Assembly: GCA_009760855.2 (NCBI GenBank)
Contig: WPIO01000200.1
Span: 248,001-312,000 of the forward strand
Origin: Cristatella mucedo
Taxonomy: Eukaryota; Bryozoa; Phylactolaemata; Cristatellidae
DNA length: 64,000 nucleotides
Direction: 5' to 3'
Both the position numbers and the translations under genes were made by a program. The notes below the pieces were generated by a model that was not told the origin of the DNA, ran no database searches, and was given only the letters and a program-made list of their open reading frames with translations. Positions 10,641 to 24,062 of the stretch are shown here, one piece after another. Within the stretch, counting starts at the first letter, position 1. Each line of letters begins with the position of its first letter.

Positions 10641-12189
10641 GCAAAGTAGAATAGAATAATCCGCTTTAGTTTCTGTGAGTAAAACAATGTATAGTCAATG
10701 CAAGCGGCAACAGGAGCCGGAGTTGAGTCATACACTAGCGTATGAACGGAAGACGTGGCCATACAATGTTTAAGTTAGTGCGAGGAACGCCTAGAAGACT
10801 GGAAGCCAAAGAGGAAGGTGGTCAGACATATATGAAAGGCTTGTGAAAGCAACCTGTGGGCCAAGGATCTGGAAGTCGAAGCGATGCTTGAGTCAGGTGA
10901 AGTGAAGCTCGGAATGAAGGAGTGCGAAGTGCGTGCTACTCCAGTGACTAAAAACAAAGAAGCACCTGAGCTTTTCACTAGATAGAGGCGGTCAACGGCA
11001 CATGCAAGGAGCCCTGAATAAAGAAAGTCACGAGAAATCTAGACGATATTTGAGAAGAAAAACATGAACTAGTTTACTTGGCTTCAACTTTTAAACGCCA
11101 AGTGCACGAGTATTTTATAAGTACTACGTTGGTTAAGAAAGATTGCATATATACACTATTGATTGAATGAAATTCCAACGATATATTAGCATATTTAATT
11201 GAGAAGCTTGATTAATTAACATCGGATAAATAATTAAAGAACTCTGAATAATGTTCAGTACATTACATTTTTTTCTCAGTTAATGTTCAAATAAAGGTTG
11301 CACTCACAAAACTATTTGAGTTACATAAGGCGAAGTATTATTGAGGTAACCAGAGACAAAGGATATTGAGATCTCAGAGAAGCTTTGAATATCATCGGTT
11401 ACTCATAGAGTAAGTGAAAGCAGTGAATTGATTCACTCACATTGATTGAAAAGTTAAATGAAAGTTATTCCCTAAGCAAACCGTATTATCATTAATGAAC
11501 ATGTAGCTAACAATTATTTGTTTTTATATCTATATTATAGCTAACAAGTGTGCATTATTCCAACCTTAATATTACACAAACTGTTTTAAAAATGAAATTT
11601 AACATGTTTCGGAACAAAAGCAGTGCACCTAAATTCCTCGGACGCACAGCCAAGAATTACTATTCATACATGTTCTTTTCGGTATTCCAGCGATGACACC
11701 CTGTTTAAAACAATATCCTCACTATTGCTAACTTAATCTTTTAGTGGCAATTACGATGGGCATGTTAACGACCAGTCAGGACGATGAGGTTTTGAGGAAG
11801 CAAAAGCCACCAACCTCCATAGTCCTGGTTCATATGGATTCATAAGCGCCTGCAGTTCCACCCAAAGAGGAAGTCTACCCAGAACTGTTCTAGATATCCA
11901 AACGTGCCCGTCTGTGCAGCTAATAATTGGAATATGAATTAGACCGATGAAATAAATGCCCATTACAAGGCCATCAATTCGCTTGGTAGCTACCTCTCAT
12001 AAACGAACCCAGCCAGCCGGGGCAATAAAGAAACAGAGGCTGCCTTTTAAGTGTTTGAATAAGTAATCAATCAAATTCTCAAAGAAGAATTTTAAAATAG
12101 ACTTCTATTTGGAATATTGAAAACCCGAAGTTGTCATTCGTCATTTTTGTTTCTCGATAGGAGGTTCCATTATGAATAAACCCAAAGTG

Positions 12190-12324
12190 CTCAAAATCTG
12201 CGTTCAGACCAATGACTACTCAAAATCTGCATTCCGACTAATGACTATCTACTGGAGACGGAATTAGAAAAAGACCATATCCAGACTATTAATGGAGGCG
12301 GATTTAGAAAAACAGCATATCCAC
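12190..12324 (+). repeat. Two adjacent short tandem duplications
   Basis: A 29-bp unit (CTCAAAATCTGC...AATGACTA) occurs at 12190 and 12219. A unit of about 31 bp (TGGAG-CGGA-TTAGAAAAA...CATATCCA) occurs at 12253 and 12293. Each pair differs at a few bases. Confidence 0.75.
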
Positions 12325-14695
12325 AAGCAGCATCGTGTGTTAGATCCACTTCTATAACCAGGGTTGAATTACCGATTGAGTGTTTATAAGAACGTGTTGG
12401 CAACATCTTTCTCTCTTAAACTGGCTAGATAACTTACAGTTGGCTGAGGTTTCCTGAATTGCAACAAATACTGAACAGATTCAATGCAAATGTTTATCAA
12501 AAAATCAGCACTATATTAAGGGAATTCAGTCATGCATAAATTTATAAACAAGCCGAAAATGGATAAAAGTCCCGATAGCACTAACTGTGCTTTGGAGGGC
12601 GAGCTTGACTTTCCGCTCACCTAGTTAACGATTGATCCAAGCTCGTAGCAAATCTGCAGTTCCGTCTTAATAGGATTTCATAATTGGAGCAGGATAACTA
12701 AAAAGATTAACAAGTAATTTCCACTATGAGAATCATTTTGCTTATTTGCAGGCGTACGTAATAATCTTTGAATTGTTTTTCAAGTTGTTAACACAAACTA
12801 GTGAATTAACAGCAAATTATGGTTACTTATTAAGAGGATGAATTCAACCATTGCATAGGTAAGAAGATGCAGTGTCTAAATGTCGATCAGCCCCCGGAAG
12901 CAGGATTTAATTTTTTGCTTGGGTTCCAATATATCTTGATTAATATTTCAGTTTCAAAATACCGTGACCTTTGGTCTCGTTCTGTAACTTGGTGTTAGTG
13001 AAAGACGCTATCACACTGCTGAAAGCCAATACGATGAAAATTTCTACAGTTAGTCCGCAATTATTGATCGCTAAAAAATATCATGTTTACTGATGCCTAT
13101 TTAATTTTTTCTTTGATGATTTCATTTACTGCTTATTTTTACGCTATTTATTTCTTTTAATCGCCATAAGTAGTTAGCTATAACGTTATTCAATTTTGTT
13201 TTCCGAAGGAGCTTTAGGCGTTTGGTAGTTGTCAGCATCGAAAGTGGCTTTATTTTTAAGTAACTTCGTATCTCTGCCGGTAACTTAAAAGCACGGGATA
13301 TAAGTGGCTGTTAAGCAAGAGAGTTATCTCTAAGGTACTCAAGCCCTAAGAATCTGTCGCCGTGCATATGCATGCATAGGAAATATGCACAACTGGTTAA
13401 AAGTAAGTAGCCTGTTTTGAAGTGCTTTCACCGCCAAAGGCATGAAGAGAAGAAAATTAATGCTTTTAAAGGCTTGTAACGAAGCCCTGCTGCCCTGTCG
13501 CTGCTGCTGAGCTACTACTCTCAGGCTAGTTTCAGCTAATACATCGGCTAGAATACGAGAGCCCGGCCATCGAGCTGTAGCGGAGAGATCAGCAGTGTGT
13601 CCGCTCTGATAGTGTTGCTCCCATTGATCAGGCCACAGGCTGCAGTGTGTTCGACGACGGGCGGTTTGAGAAGCTCGTGAAGCAATTGTCGCTGCTAGCT
13701 TGTCTCAAAGTTATCACTGCTGTAATCAATCGGTGTCCAATCGAGCGGCCTATGTACGCGATCGGTCGAAGAGCTTGGTTCGAACTGGATATCCCGGGGC
13801 TTCGTTCACAATCAGCCTGCGCCGAGACTGTGAGAGCTTTCTGGCCAGTCTTCGTCTCGTCATTCGGCCTTCAATTCATCCTTATCTCATCACCTCTTTC
13901 GCTTTACGCTGCTTGACCGATTTCTCTGCCACTCACTGCTTAGCTAGCACTCCCTGGATACTGTCTCTCTATGCTCTGGTTAAGTGCTCAATGAGCGTGG
14001 GCTCTCATGCAGGAGTAACGATTTGTCGTTCGTAGAGAAACTTTTGACGAAATCATTACCACGATAGAAAGTCTTTTAAAATAGTGCTGGGGCACTCGCA
14101 TTTTATTGCAGATCATATTGAAGAGCGTTTTTTAAAGATCATCCAGTCATTATTATGATAAATTTCCATGAGCCCATAATTACTTTTTTTTTATATAATG
14201 GCCAATTACATTATCACAGCCGCAAGCTTGGCAGCTGCTCAAATACAGTAAACGTGACAGAATTATCGTTTCCATGAGGAAAAAAACTTGAAATTTCTGC
14301 TGTGATCTGGTTGAACATTGTTGGGGAGGGGGTTCAACTGTTTTACTGATCTGACGGCGTTTAGCTTCTCAATATAGAAAAGCTTAGGCAACTAATCGTT
14401 TCACCCCTTCAAAGTTGTATATCTAGAAACGAGGACGGAGTTCGCATGCTGGTGTGATATTAGCCATTTGAAACGGCAGCACGAGTAGGTGTGTAGTTGC
14501 AGTGAATGCATACGATAGAACGGGTTTAAGGACTGTGCAGAATAATTATGTCAACACAACAACTCTTATAAGAACAGGCATCAATGCCATGCACTTTTGG
14601 GGTGCCAACAATGATGTATGGAATTTATACTTTTGAATGTTTCACATATGCCTCCCGGACGCTTGGCATTGCATCTATTACATTTTACTCTGAAG

Positions 14696-14905
14696 GCTGC
14701 CCAGACTCACCGACTCTACCTACTAATGCAGTCTGGAACCAGCAAGCCAGCCCGCCATTCTGGAAGGACTCTGAATCATCTTTCTCGTGTGCGTCTGGTT
14801 ACCAGAAAGTATATGGAAGTAGCTACATTAAATGCAACAATAAAGTGAACAACATTTGGACGTGGCAGTGGTACGGCGATGGCCCTCCTATTTGTCTACC
14901 ATCCA
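14696..14905 (+). CDS. CCP module 2 exon
   Basis: This is a 70-codon exon, phase 1-1 (acceptor CTCTGAAG|G, donor ATCCA|GTAAGT). It has the full set of four cysteines: C2, C32 in S-C-A-S-G-Y, C47 and C67, with the hallmark Trp cluster at 55-59 (W-T-W-Q-W). Cys I-III and II-IV disulfides are expected by family knowledge. The loop between Cys III and the Trp cluster is slightly longer than in its sisters. The frame continues upstream of 14696, but the acceptor and module boundary fix the start. Confidence 0.88.
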
Positions 14906-15035
14906 GTAAGTGAAAATTTTGGCCATCGCGCTGGATTAACCAGCCTCATTTCTTGGCGAGAACCGTGCCCCGGCATTTTCAATACGAGTGCAACGCTCAG
15001 TCGGTCACTAGGAAAATCTCATTTTCCACTTTTAG

Positions 15036-15077
15036 GTTACAGTCTTTCCTATTCATCGTGTCAGGGCCAGAGCTGTG
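15036..15077 (+). CDS. 42-nt microexon with C-x4-C
   Basis: A strong pyrimidine-rich acceptor (TTTTCCACTTTTAG|G) and a good donor (TGTG|GTAAGA) bound 14 codons in phase 1-1, only 130 bp after CCP2. It reads S-Y-S-L-S-Y-S-S-C-Q-G-Q-S-C. The C-x4-C pair ending one residue before the next module mirrors exon 2 (C-N-S-N-G-C). It would be a short linker between CCP2 and CCP3 with its own disulfide or an interdomain one. Being symmetric, it could be an alternative exon. Skipping it leaves CCP2-CCP3 in frame. Confidence 0.5.
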
Positions 15078-18000
15078 GTAAGATTGCCAACCAGAGCAGC
15101 AAGCGGCCCCCCTTCTCGCCAGTGTGAGGCGACGGCGATGGATCGCCAGCTCCCCTATGATTGCTTCAGGTCCTGAGCGGCTAGCCGCTGGGAGGTTGCT
15201 GCTGAATGCGCTTGTTGGTGCTGTGGAACCGGATGGTGCTTCTAAGCCTGTGACGACTAGCCACATCTTAACTGAATCCGATGTACATAGAGCGGAACTG
15301 ATTTCGCGAAATATACCTGTAGGCACAGTAGCGGGCGGATTATGGTCGCAGGGTCCTAGAATGGTAGCACAGAAACTTAAAATCTAGTGAATAATACCAG
15401 AAATCTTCCGAAATAAATACGCCTGTTAGCTTCTCGCACTCCTTCCATGGGAGTTCGAGCAGCAGCCGACACTATTCTATCGCCTTTGCAGAGGGCCACC
15501 AGCCTCATGCAATGCCTGGCTATTTCGGTAGCTAAACTTGAGCACCAACGCCGAGTAGAAGAGATTAGGAGAGAGTTCATTAACCGCAAGCTATTGAGAA
15601 ACTCAAAATTTAATCCCTTAAGCACTGCAATGATTGTATCCCAGCGGACATGATTTTTAACTTGGGACTTGACTACCATATTAGGTAATAATCAGACCCA
15701 AAAGGTTAGCTCAATCGATGGTTTCTGGGTTAGTGAACAGCCATGCTGAACTTACAGCTACTGCTATGCATATCGAAAGATTAAACTTGGCAACTCAAAA
15801 GAGTAATTTAATTAGATTCAGATGGGCCACTTCGGCTACACGCCCGTTTAAAGTATGCATACAAATATTGCCTGGTGCAGGACTTAAACCGAGTCCAGTA
15901 TCATTAAGTGCCACCACTTTTACTTTGATCAAATATTTAGTTTTTGATATTAGAACGGAAAACAAACTTCGATTCAAGGTTACGCCTAGATATTTGAAAG
16001 CCTACATCTCAATACGGATTTAACCAGCATATGTTTGGTAGCCTTTACAAGAAATCTGTACCTAGGCTTCCCAAAAAAGCCTACCTAACTTCAGCTACTA
16101 CACGTTGCAAAAATTCAAGGCATGCTTAAATATGTACACCACACCATAACTGTTTCATGTACTAGTACCATCCGGTGTCGACATGTCCAACACACTTCTT
16201 CCAAGTCTTTTTTTCCAGTGCAATCAATGAATTACCGTCCTTGTCAAAATCTCCGGCTACGAGCATCTGTTGGCTATGTATCAAGTACTAGATAATACCA
16301 CTTTTTGCCAATTTAAACAAGAATTTCACTAAGCAGCGTATTGTCTTAAAGATTTTCTCAGTTAGGTAAAGTTCTATCATTCTCTTGCTACAACCTAACT
16401 CTACAAAATATATCCTTACCAGGCTTCGCTTTCTAAAAAAAAACTTATTAGGAATACTAAAAAGTTGTAGTGCCCTGCAAGTTAACTCAAATTTAATTTT
16501 GTCTGGGCAATTACATATGTTGCTTCAAAAGGATACAGACAACACAAATACAAAAATTCAGCACTCATAAGAATACAGCAACCAATTCTTTAGCAAATTA
16601 TGAAAAGAGAAGGGGCGATTTCAGCTTCTTTTCAAATTACTTAGAAGTTAGAGAATGAAGGACCCATATTAAAAATAACGTACACAACTTATAAATTGAT
16701 GTTATAATTAAAGAAGGGCAAGAAAAGGTTTTTAGAAGGTGATTTTACACTGAAATTGCTATGACTGTGACTGTTAAGTCTAGCTCCGCGGTTTTTTACC
16801 AACTGAATGCCCCTTTTTGTGCAAGCCTAACGGTGCACGATTGCATTCTAAGAGAAACATTGCTGGGATGTCACGAACTATTGCAGTAATTTTGGCGTAA
16901 TAGGCCAATCGGAAACGACAAACCTTTGCAAATACACTTAGCTCGAGGTAGGCAGGCTTGACTGTGGAGCTGTTCAATAATTCGCAAATTGTCCTCATAT
17001 AAATTTAACTTGACGAAGTGTGCTTACATGTAGTCGAAAATATTAGCACTCGCTGCAGTTAGGGAGCTGACGACGTACGTTGTGCTGGAAAGCAGGAAGG
17101 CATCAAAGTGTTGTGTACAGCAGTTAGTCATCTTCATATAAGTAAATATTTAGATTTAGATTTGCGTTCAAGGCAAGAGGGGATGTAGAAGTTATGAATA
17201 AAGGTAAACAAAGCGCACATCCAAAAGCAAACCTCATGTAGAAGCTCATCTGACTCAAATCGTTCACATTTCCCTCTCTACAACCTCGAAATTAAACACC
17301 TGACTTTCCCGGCTGATGCCGGTTAGTGGTCCTCTAATTTAGGCTCAAGCATTCTGGTTTTATGAGGGAATAAACGGACTATTTATTGCTTGAAATGGCT
17401 GTCCTAAAACCTTCGAATAAAGATATCACATTAAGTTTAGTAAAATATGTGGGGATGAGGGCATAGGGAATAGCATTGTGGTGAAGGAGTGGGAGAAGTT
17501 GGCTGCTAATGAGATGGTTATGATTCAAGAGACGTTCAATACAAGGGATACAGGTCTCATCTTCAAGACTAGCTAGTGAGCGACATGACATACCACGCTC
17601 AAGGCTGCGCAGCTATCACTGGAATGTAATCAAATGAGTGAATGACTGCGACACTTCTTTAAAAGTGAGGCACGAAAATGCCAAGATGCTGGTTGCTATG
17701 CCCCACCCCTATGGAATGTAGCTCCCCTGACACACGTTTATTGACATTTCCTCCATTCCTTTTGGAATTATTGGCACGCGAATTGGCACCAAAAAGAAGG
17801 CCAAAATAAGCTGTCATTTGATCTAACATTAGCCGTTATGTTGACCTTCTGATAACCTGTAGCAGTTAAGGTCACGTTTTTTCTAGTTAAAAAGTTTTTT
17901 TTGGTAAAATCAAAAGATTAAACACCATGCACTTTAGAACTAAGCCAATGCCCTCAAAAGATTCGTGAAACTTGTTTTTAATGGGTTTCGTATCTAAATA

Positions 18001-19341
18001 GAAAATACATAACGTCTGCCATGTCTACTTTGCATGCATTTGCAAAACATCAAGTTTACGGACTTTGGAGACATGGGCAGTTGAACTTACGACACCAAAA
18101 CACCAATGAAAACCTGTGGTCCGTCAGAGCTAGTCAAGGCTGGCTTATACTCCAAATCTCACATCGCTGGGTTTCAAACTGCCATTCTGTAGAATTCCCC
18201 AGCTCCCAAAGAAAAGTGTTAGGAAAACTATCTTGAAGACAACTAGTGATGGAAAACCTGCACACGACGAATATAAAGCATGAGTCACTTGGTTTGCCGA
18301 CACAAAGCATTAAAGTGCATACCAAGAAGTGTATGCCTCAAGTTTCATGTTGATCAGATCCTGATTAGCCAACCTGTAACATTTGTATTCTACTTCGGGT
18401 GCATTATGACAAGACTAGTCGGAAGACTAAGGACTGCTCACCGTCTAAATAAGCATATCTAGATAGTCCAATATGCAGGAGAGGCGGCAGTAATGCTATG
18501 GACGCATTAAAAAGCATACATTCAAAATATAAAGTTGATCGGATCAATATTATCGGAGATACTGCATAATCAAGACATATTGACTGGCAGCTGACTACAG
18601 CGTTTCCGAGGTTGTGGAGGGCTTCAAGACGGCGAGCTATACAATTTGTTAAAGCACCATGCATCGTACAATGAATTCAATATAGACGTAAATCGCGCTT
18701 TTAGGACATACTCAATCTTAGATGACTTTGGTTTCACAAAACAGCCTGTAAAAATGATGTGTGCTCCGGGTGGCAAAATTCACCGAGCGAGTGCAGCGTG
18801 TTACAGCCTTTTCTATTGTAGCTTTCAAAAAATTCGCCCAAACATAAGCTGTAAACATAATAAACGTGAAGTTTAGATTTCCTTAATTTCTCTGGAAAAG
18901 ATAATTGAATCAGCATTTGCTATCTGAGTTCGAGTGAGCCATGCGATAGTTCGATCCACGTAGGTGGCTGCAGATCGAGTCCAGCGACGGTGGCTTCACT
19001 CGGGTCGAATGGCCGCCACGGGAACTGGATCGACGGTCCCAGGATTCAGTGGCTGCGGTGATAGTGGACTCATTAGTTACTGCGGCCCCGGTGGCAGTAC
19101 ATTATCAATACATTATCCCTAACGATAGTCCAGTTGCCAAACGATAGTCATTTCTGGTTAGTGGGCCAATCTCAACATACCAATGTAAGCATATGTATAG
19201 CAAGAAAAAGTGTTAGCCTTGGATAGCAGGTTGTAGAACATTTCCCCCTGGACGTTTCCATCCCCCCCGACATTTCCACCTGGTGGATCCTAGGACATTC
19301 CCCGCCAGACTGTCACCTATGTGGATGAATGTAGAACTAGA

Positions 19342-19526
<185 letters not shown>

Positions 19527-19796
19527 GTGATCAAATGAAGTTCACGCTCTACTAAAACAAAATTAACACAGTATAATTAGAAATGTGGATGGATTGGAAG
19601 GATGGTTTCCAATGAAGCGAGCTGCGGCTGCGGTTGCAGCAGCGAGCTATACAGTTCGGTCCTGCGGAGTTTGGTCTCGTTCGACGCCCCCAGGCACTCG
19701 TTCGTACCTGCCAAAGCAGGCGCGTTACGGCGTGCCGAGCGTTCCTGCAAATGAGTGCTAAGCCTCAAAGGTCTACTGAGTATACCTCGAACTCAA

Positions 19797-19882
19797 GAGG
19801 TATAGTTACGCCTTACGCACTAATGTTAGTTAATGTTAACTAATGTTACGCACTAACTATAGTTACGCCATACGCACTAATT
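19797..19882 (+). repeat. Short tandem repeat TATAGTTACGCCNTACGCACTAAT
   Basis: Two near-identical copies of a 24-bp unit (19801 and 19858) flank a partly palindromic GTTAGTTAATGTTAACTAA segment. Confidence 0.8.
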
Positions 19883-19929
19883 AAAGCGCTGATTACTAGC
19901 AAGGGTGGATTTAGGCGGCGGAGGCGCAA

Positions 19930-20213
19930 CCCACTCTAAAACCCTAAAACCTAAGCCCTAAACCCTAAAAACCCTAAACTCTAAATTCTAAACCCTAAAC
20001 CCTAAACCATAAACCTTAAAAACACTAAAGCTTAAACCCTAAACGCTAAAAACCTAAACGCTTAGCCCTAAAACTCTAAGCCCTAAATCCTAAACCCTAA
20101 AACCCTAAGCCCTAAATCCTAAACCCTAAAAACCATAAACCCTAAACTCTAAACTATAAAAACCCTAAACTCTAAACCCTAAAAGACTAAACCTTATAAC
20201 CTAAACCTAAACC
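19930..20213 (-). repeat. Interstitial telomere-like (CCCTAAA)n array, degenerate
   Basis: About 280 bp of CCCTAAA, CCCTAAAA and variants (the reverse strand reads TTTAGGG). Heptamers and octamers are mixed and many units carry changes. The heptamer is the plant-type telomere repeat; most animals use TTAGGG. It lies inside an intron and inside the candidate inverted-repeat element. Confidence 0.9.
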
Positions 20214-21019
20214 ATATAATGGGGGAAATTTTCTACCCCAGTGGGTACATGTCTGGGGGGGGGGAAATGTCCAGGGGGAACGTCCAGGGGGGGGGGGGGA
20301 AATGTCCGTACCCTGGATAGCCATTTGCCGAAGGTTGGGTACCACCCGCAAGGGGTGTGGATTCGCCTGGTGTGATCCGGTGAAGGCTTTTGATTGTTAT
20401 AACTAACAGCAAACGAGTGACCTCTAGAGGATGTTGCATTATTTTGAAAATTTAGCGTAGTTGTATTATTTTTCATTTGGAATGAAAAGACTTTTCCAAA
20501 ATCGTCACAACGGTTTCCTCATTAATCTTATTCTTAATTTTATTTGTAAATTGCTTTTTATAGATTAGGATATGCCAGAATTTCCATGGGTATTCACTCG
20601 CAAAGGTGTTAAAGGCATACCACTTAAAATAAAGGTATTACCGCCAGTGAAGGCCAAGGTCTCGCCATAGAAAGCACTCGCGAAAGCAAAGACGAACGTT
20701 TAGGTATCTTTCACACTTAAACACACTGCACCTTAAACAGCTAACATGAAATCGTGCTGCTTTTCATTTTTCTTTGTCTCACCAGCATGGAATCGTTACT
20801 GTGTGTATTCCCCTTTTTCATTCGGAAGTTAGTTCTGTATTGCTTGCTGGTCGTGAATCGAATGGTAATTTCCGTAAGAATCGTGCTAGGCATTCGAAAT
20901 CAGTTCATCTGAAATTTCTGAAAGTTATTAAGCGGCCCAACGAGCTGTGAGTTGCCACTCGCTACCAGCACTAACCATTTTTGTCACTTATACCTAATAT
21001 TCTTTGTCCTCTCTGGAAG

Positions 21020-21226
21020 ATTGTAGTTCGAATTCCTGGTCAAATGGAGCTTTTGATGTATCTTCGACTAACAACCAAGGTAACAACGTGAAATATAGGA
21101 CAGGCACTTCAGTAGTGATCGGTTGTGGAAATGGATACATTCAAGTGGGCGGTGGTAATTTAGCTACATGCTCCTCATCTAAACAATGGTCTTGGAATGG
21201 AGCATCTCAAATACAGTGTCAAAAAG
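21020..21226 (+). CDS. CCP module 3 exon
   Basis: This is a 69-codon exon, phase 1-1 (acceptor TCCTCTCTGGAAG|A, donor AAAAAG|GTAAAC). Four cysteines at 2, 36 (I-G-C-G-N-G-Y), 51 (A-T-C) and 67, and the sushi motif Q-W-S-W-N-G at 56-61. The N-terminal loop before Cys II is long and Asn/Gly-rich. It is a typical extracellular binding module; the ligand cannot be inferred. Confidence 0.88.
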
Positions 21227-23849
21227 GTAAACACTATCTATGCATTGTGCAATTATAGGAACTATAAATAACCGGCATGCATGTAAAAAAATTATGCTCA
21301 TTTAAGCAGGGTTCTGAACACAGATTACCATTTACATCTCGTCGTCTTTAAAGGATCACGTACCCCACAAATCCTACACAAATATGTTTGATTGTACGTT
21401 GGTGCTACTTTGAGGATCTCCTGCTGTAAAGTATGTGTCAATCATTATCTTTACGCAGCGAATTCAGTCCCAATGTTGACATTGTGGAAAAAATAGGAAT
21501 CAATGGATAATAAAGCTAATCAATTTGCCAAAATTATTGCCGTGCATGTTTCGAATTCCAAAGCTCCATAGAATAATAGCCGGCAGACTTCTTTCTGGCA
21601 GTTTTGTGTAGCCGATGCTAGTTCCCTGGGAATAGATTTTCGGCTCTGCGGCAGAAAACTAATGTCATGTAAAACACAACATTTTTAAAGCAGTAGCCTG
21701 AATTTAAGTCAATAAATGTTTAGTTGGCAGTTATTTCCGTGGCCTATTAAAGTGGCTTTGCGACATTAATGATTTTCAGGTTGAACATGGATATAAGAAG
21801 GGAATATATTTTCTCACGTCAAGTAGAGCCTGTTAGTTTTTAAGAGGGCAATAGCTGGAATGAAAAAAAGAAAATAGGAGTAAATTGGTATTTGTAGTAT
21901 CCTTTCTTTTTCCGCAATAAAAGTCAGTAAATGTGCCAAACGGAGCGAACAATTCTAGACCCACATAATTGCCTTCTTCCTTCGCTGAAGCTGAGATTCC
22001 CTTTTAAAAAGCACAAACTATGACAATACAAATATCTATCTACTCAACTGAATCGAATAAAGCACCTTCGATAGAGCGATCAATCATCACAAGCTTTAGT
22101 TGCCATTTAAGGGAATCGTGTCAAGTTTTTTAAAATTTTGCGATTATTTTCAGTCGGTGCATATAGCTTGAAATATTGGATCGATAGATAGGGTTGCTAT
22201 GCACCCTTAAAAAATTGATCTGCACTCTAGTACTCACAAGAGACTTATTCACGATACATTTTAGCGAAAAGTAAATAATATTCTATTTCAACTGGTTCAA
22301 TATTCAAATATAATGTAAATTAATAACTTCGACAATGCAGTTATTGATATTTAACCGGGAAAAAAGCCTAGCGTTTTGAATTCCGTGAGAATTTGTTTTT
22401 GCTCATGGTGCACGTTAAAGAGGTATCTCTGGCTCGCTTTTGCATAGAGGTCTGATGCGTAGACATGTGGCCGCTTTGCTCTGCCTCACTCTCACTCTCG
22501 TTGGTCTTTCTCGCTAATTATGGGTAGCGGATTCGTGTTCAAGTTTCAGTACTTGAATATACAAGAAGAAGAAATTCTTAGAGCTTTCACGAGCTAGGAC
22601 CTGATTACTGGCCAGTAGCACAAAAGCAGGCAGCAAACTTGACCAATTTCTGCTTCGTGCAAATGCTTCTGAACACTTATGCCACAATCTGGCTCACGTG
22701 CAAACTCATAAAAAAATTTCAAGTCAAAGTCACTGCTTTAGTATTCGACTGCAATACTTCTAAGGGGCTCGTCGGCTAATGAAGTCCTATTGGAAACATC
22801 GGATCAAGTGCTCGAGAGACTCAGACTACTTCGGGGCTTGCCCACTGAGCAAAGTCTGATTTAAAGATGGAACTCATCGATTGGAGAGTTTATGAAACAG
22901 CTCTTCATTTTTCCTTTAGAAGCAAAAGTTGAAGCACAAGAAAAAAGCGTCACTAGAACAGCCAGCCAGAATCCAAACTTAACCTGATTTCTTATTGAGA
23001 AATAGATTGAAACAGTATACTCGAAATGAAGAATAAAAAATCTAGCATGTTAGGTAAGTCAGACGAAATTTACTGACGCTTACAGTATTCTTTGACCACA
23101 CCTCCCTGCGACGTCGTAAATCTCATAATAATCGGTAGTGAAGAGAGTCGTAAAAAGAAACAGCTATGAGTGACATAACGGCAGAAATTTTATACCCTCA
23201 ATCTCAAGGCGAAATAAATTTGTTTGCGTGCGATTTCAAGTTGATGGCGTAGGCTGCAAATTTGTTGTTGAGTGAATACTGTTAAGCACTGTAAGTCCAA
23301 GAGTAGCCGCTGTAGAATCTGCATTTATTTGATATCTACAGTCCACAAGTAATTATCTAAAGAAAGCATTTCAATCTTTTCTGGTACTGTATAGATTTAC
23401 TTTCTGATTCATCGAGAAAATAAGCCCTAATTACCTCGCAAACTATTCGTTTCTCCGAATCTTAAAGCTAACGAGAATTGAATAGAGCGAAGTAGTATTG
23501 GTATTGCTTAATTTGGCCTCTGGCAGCACTTCGTGTTTGATCGTGTTGTTATAACATTAAAAATGTCGTAATCAAGAGCTATCAGTTTTAGATTCTTCTC
23601 TCAGAATTCTATGATTGAATTAACGCTCCAACGAGCTTGCCAATTTTCTATTATTTGTTGCAATGAGGATGAAACTTTTAAGTCATTGGCTTATAGCTCA
23701 GATTTATTGAACCGATAATTGATCAATTCCATCCAGCTAGCTGCTGCCAGCGAGACTTTTGGAATGCTCGCGGCTTCGAGGGAGTAAAAAAAGTAAGGTA
23801 CTTGGCTTCGGTAAGAAATGCGGCAGCCAGGCAATGGCGGATTGGCTTG

Positions 23850-24062
23850 GCTACTCCCTACCTCAACTGCTCTCCTGACTCTGCTATGCTTTCAACTTTC
23901 TCTTTGTTGCGTGAGACGAAGTCTGTTGGCTACCGAATGCGTAATGAAAGCCGCTTAGGCTGTGAGTGCGCTTATAAAAAAACTCTAATGTGTAACACCC
24001 ACATGGTCTTGATGACTTTGTGGAGTTACAGACGGAGATACATTACATTACATCACATTGGC
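23850..24062 (+). mobile_element. LINE family B 3' fragment
   Basis: The sequence has the family B C-terminal block T-F-S-L-L-R-E-T-K-S-V-G-Y-R-M-R followed by GTAACACCCACATGGTCTT, GGAGTTACAGACGGAGATAC and an (ATTAC)n tail. It is close to the copies at 58140 and 26545 and 5'-truncated. Confidence 0.85.

Larger units (their letters stand above)
10188..14695 (+). other. Intron 3
   Basis: This 4.5-kb intron holds a tRNA-derived SINE (10485-10640, minus), two short tandem duplications (12190-12324) and a GC-richer stretch at about 13480-14040 with open frames (13647-13916 and 13700-14035) that match nothing I know. The remainder is AT-rich, with no exon I can support. Confidence 0.55.
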
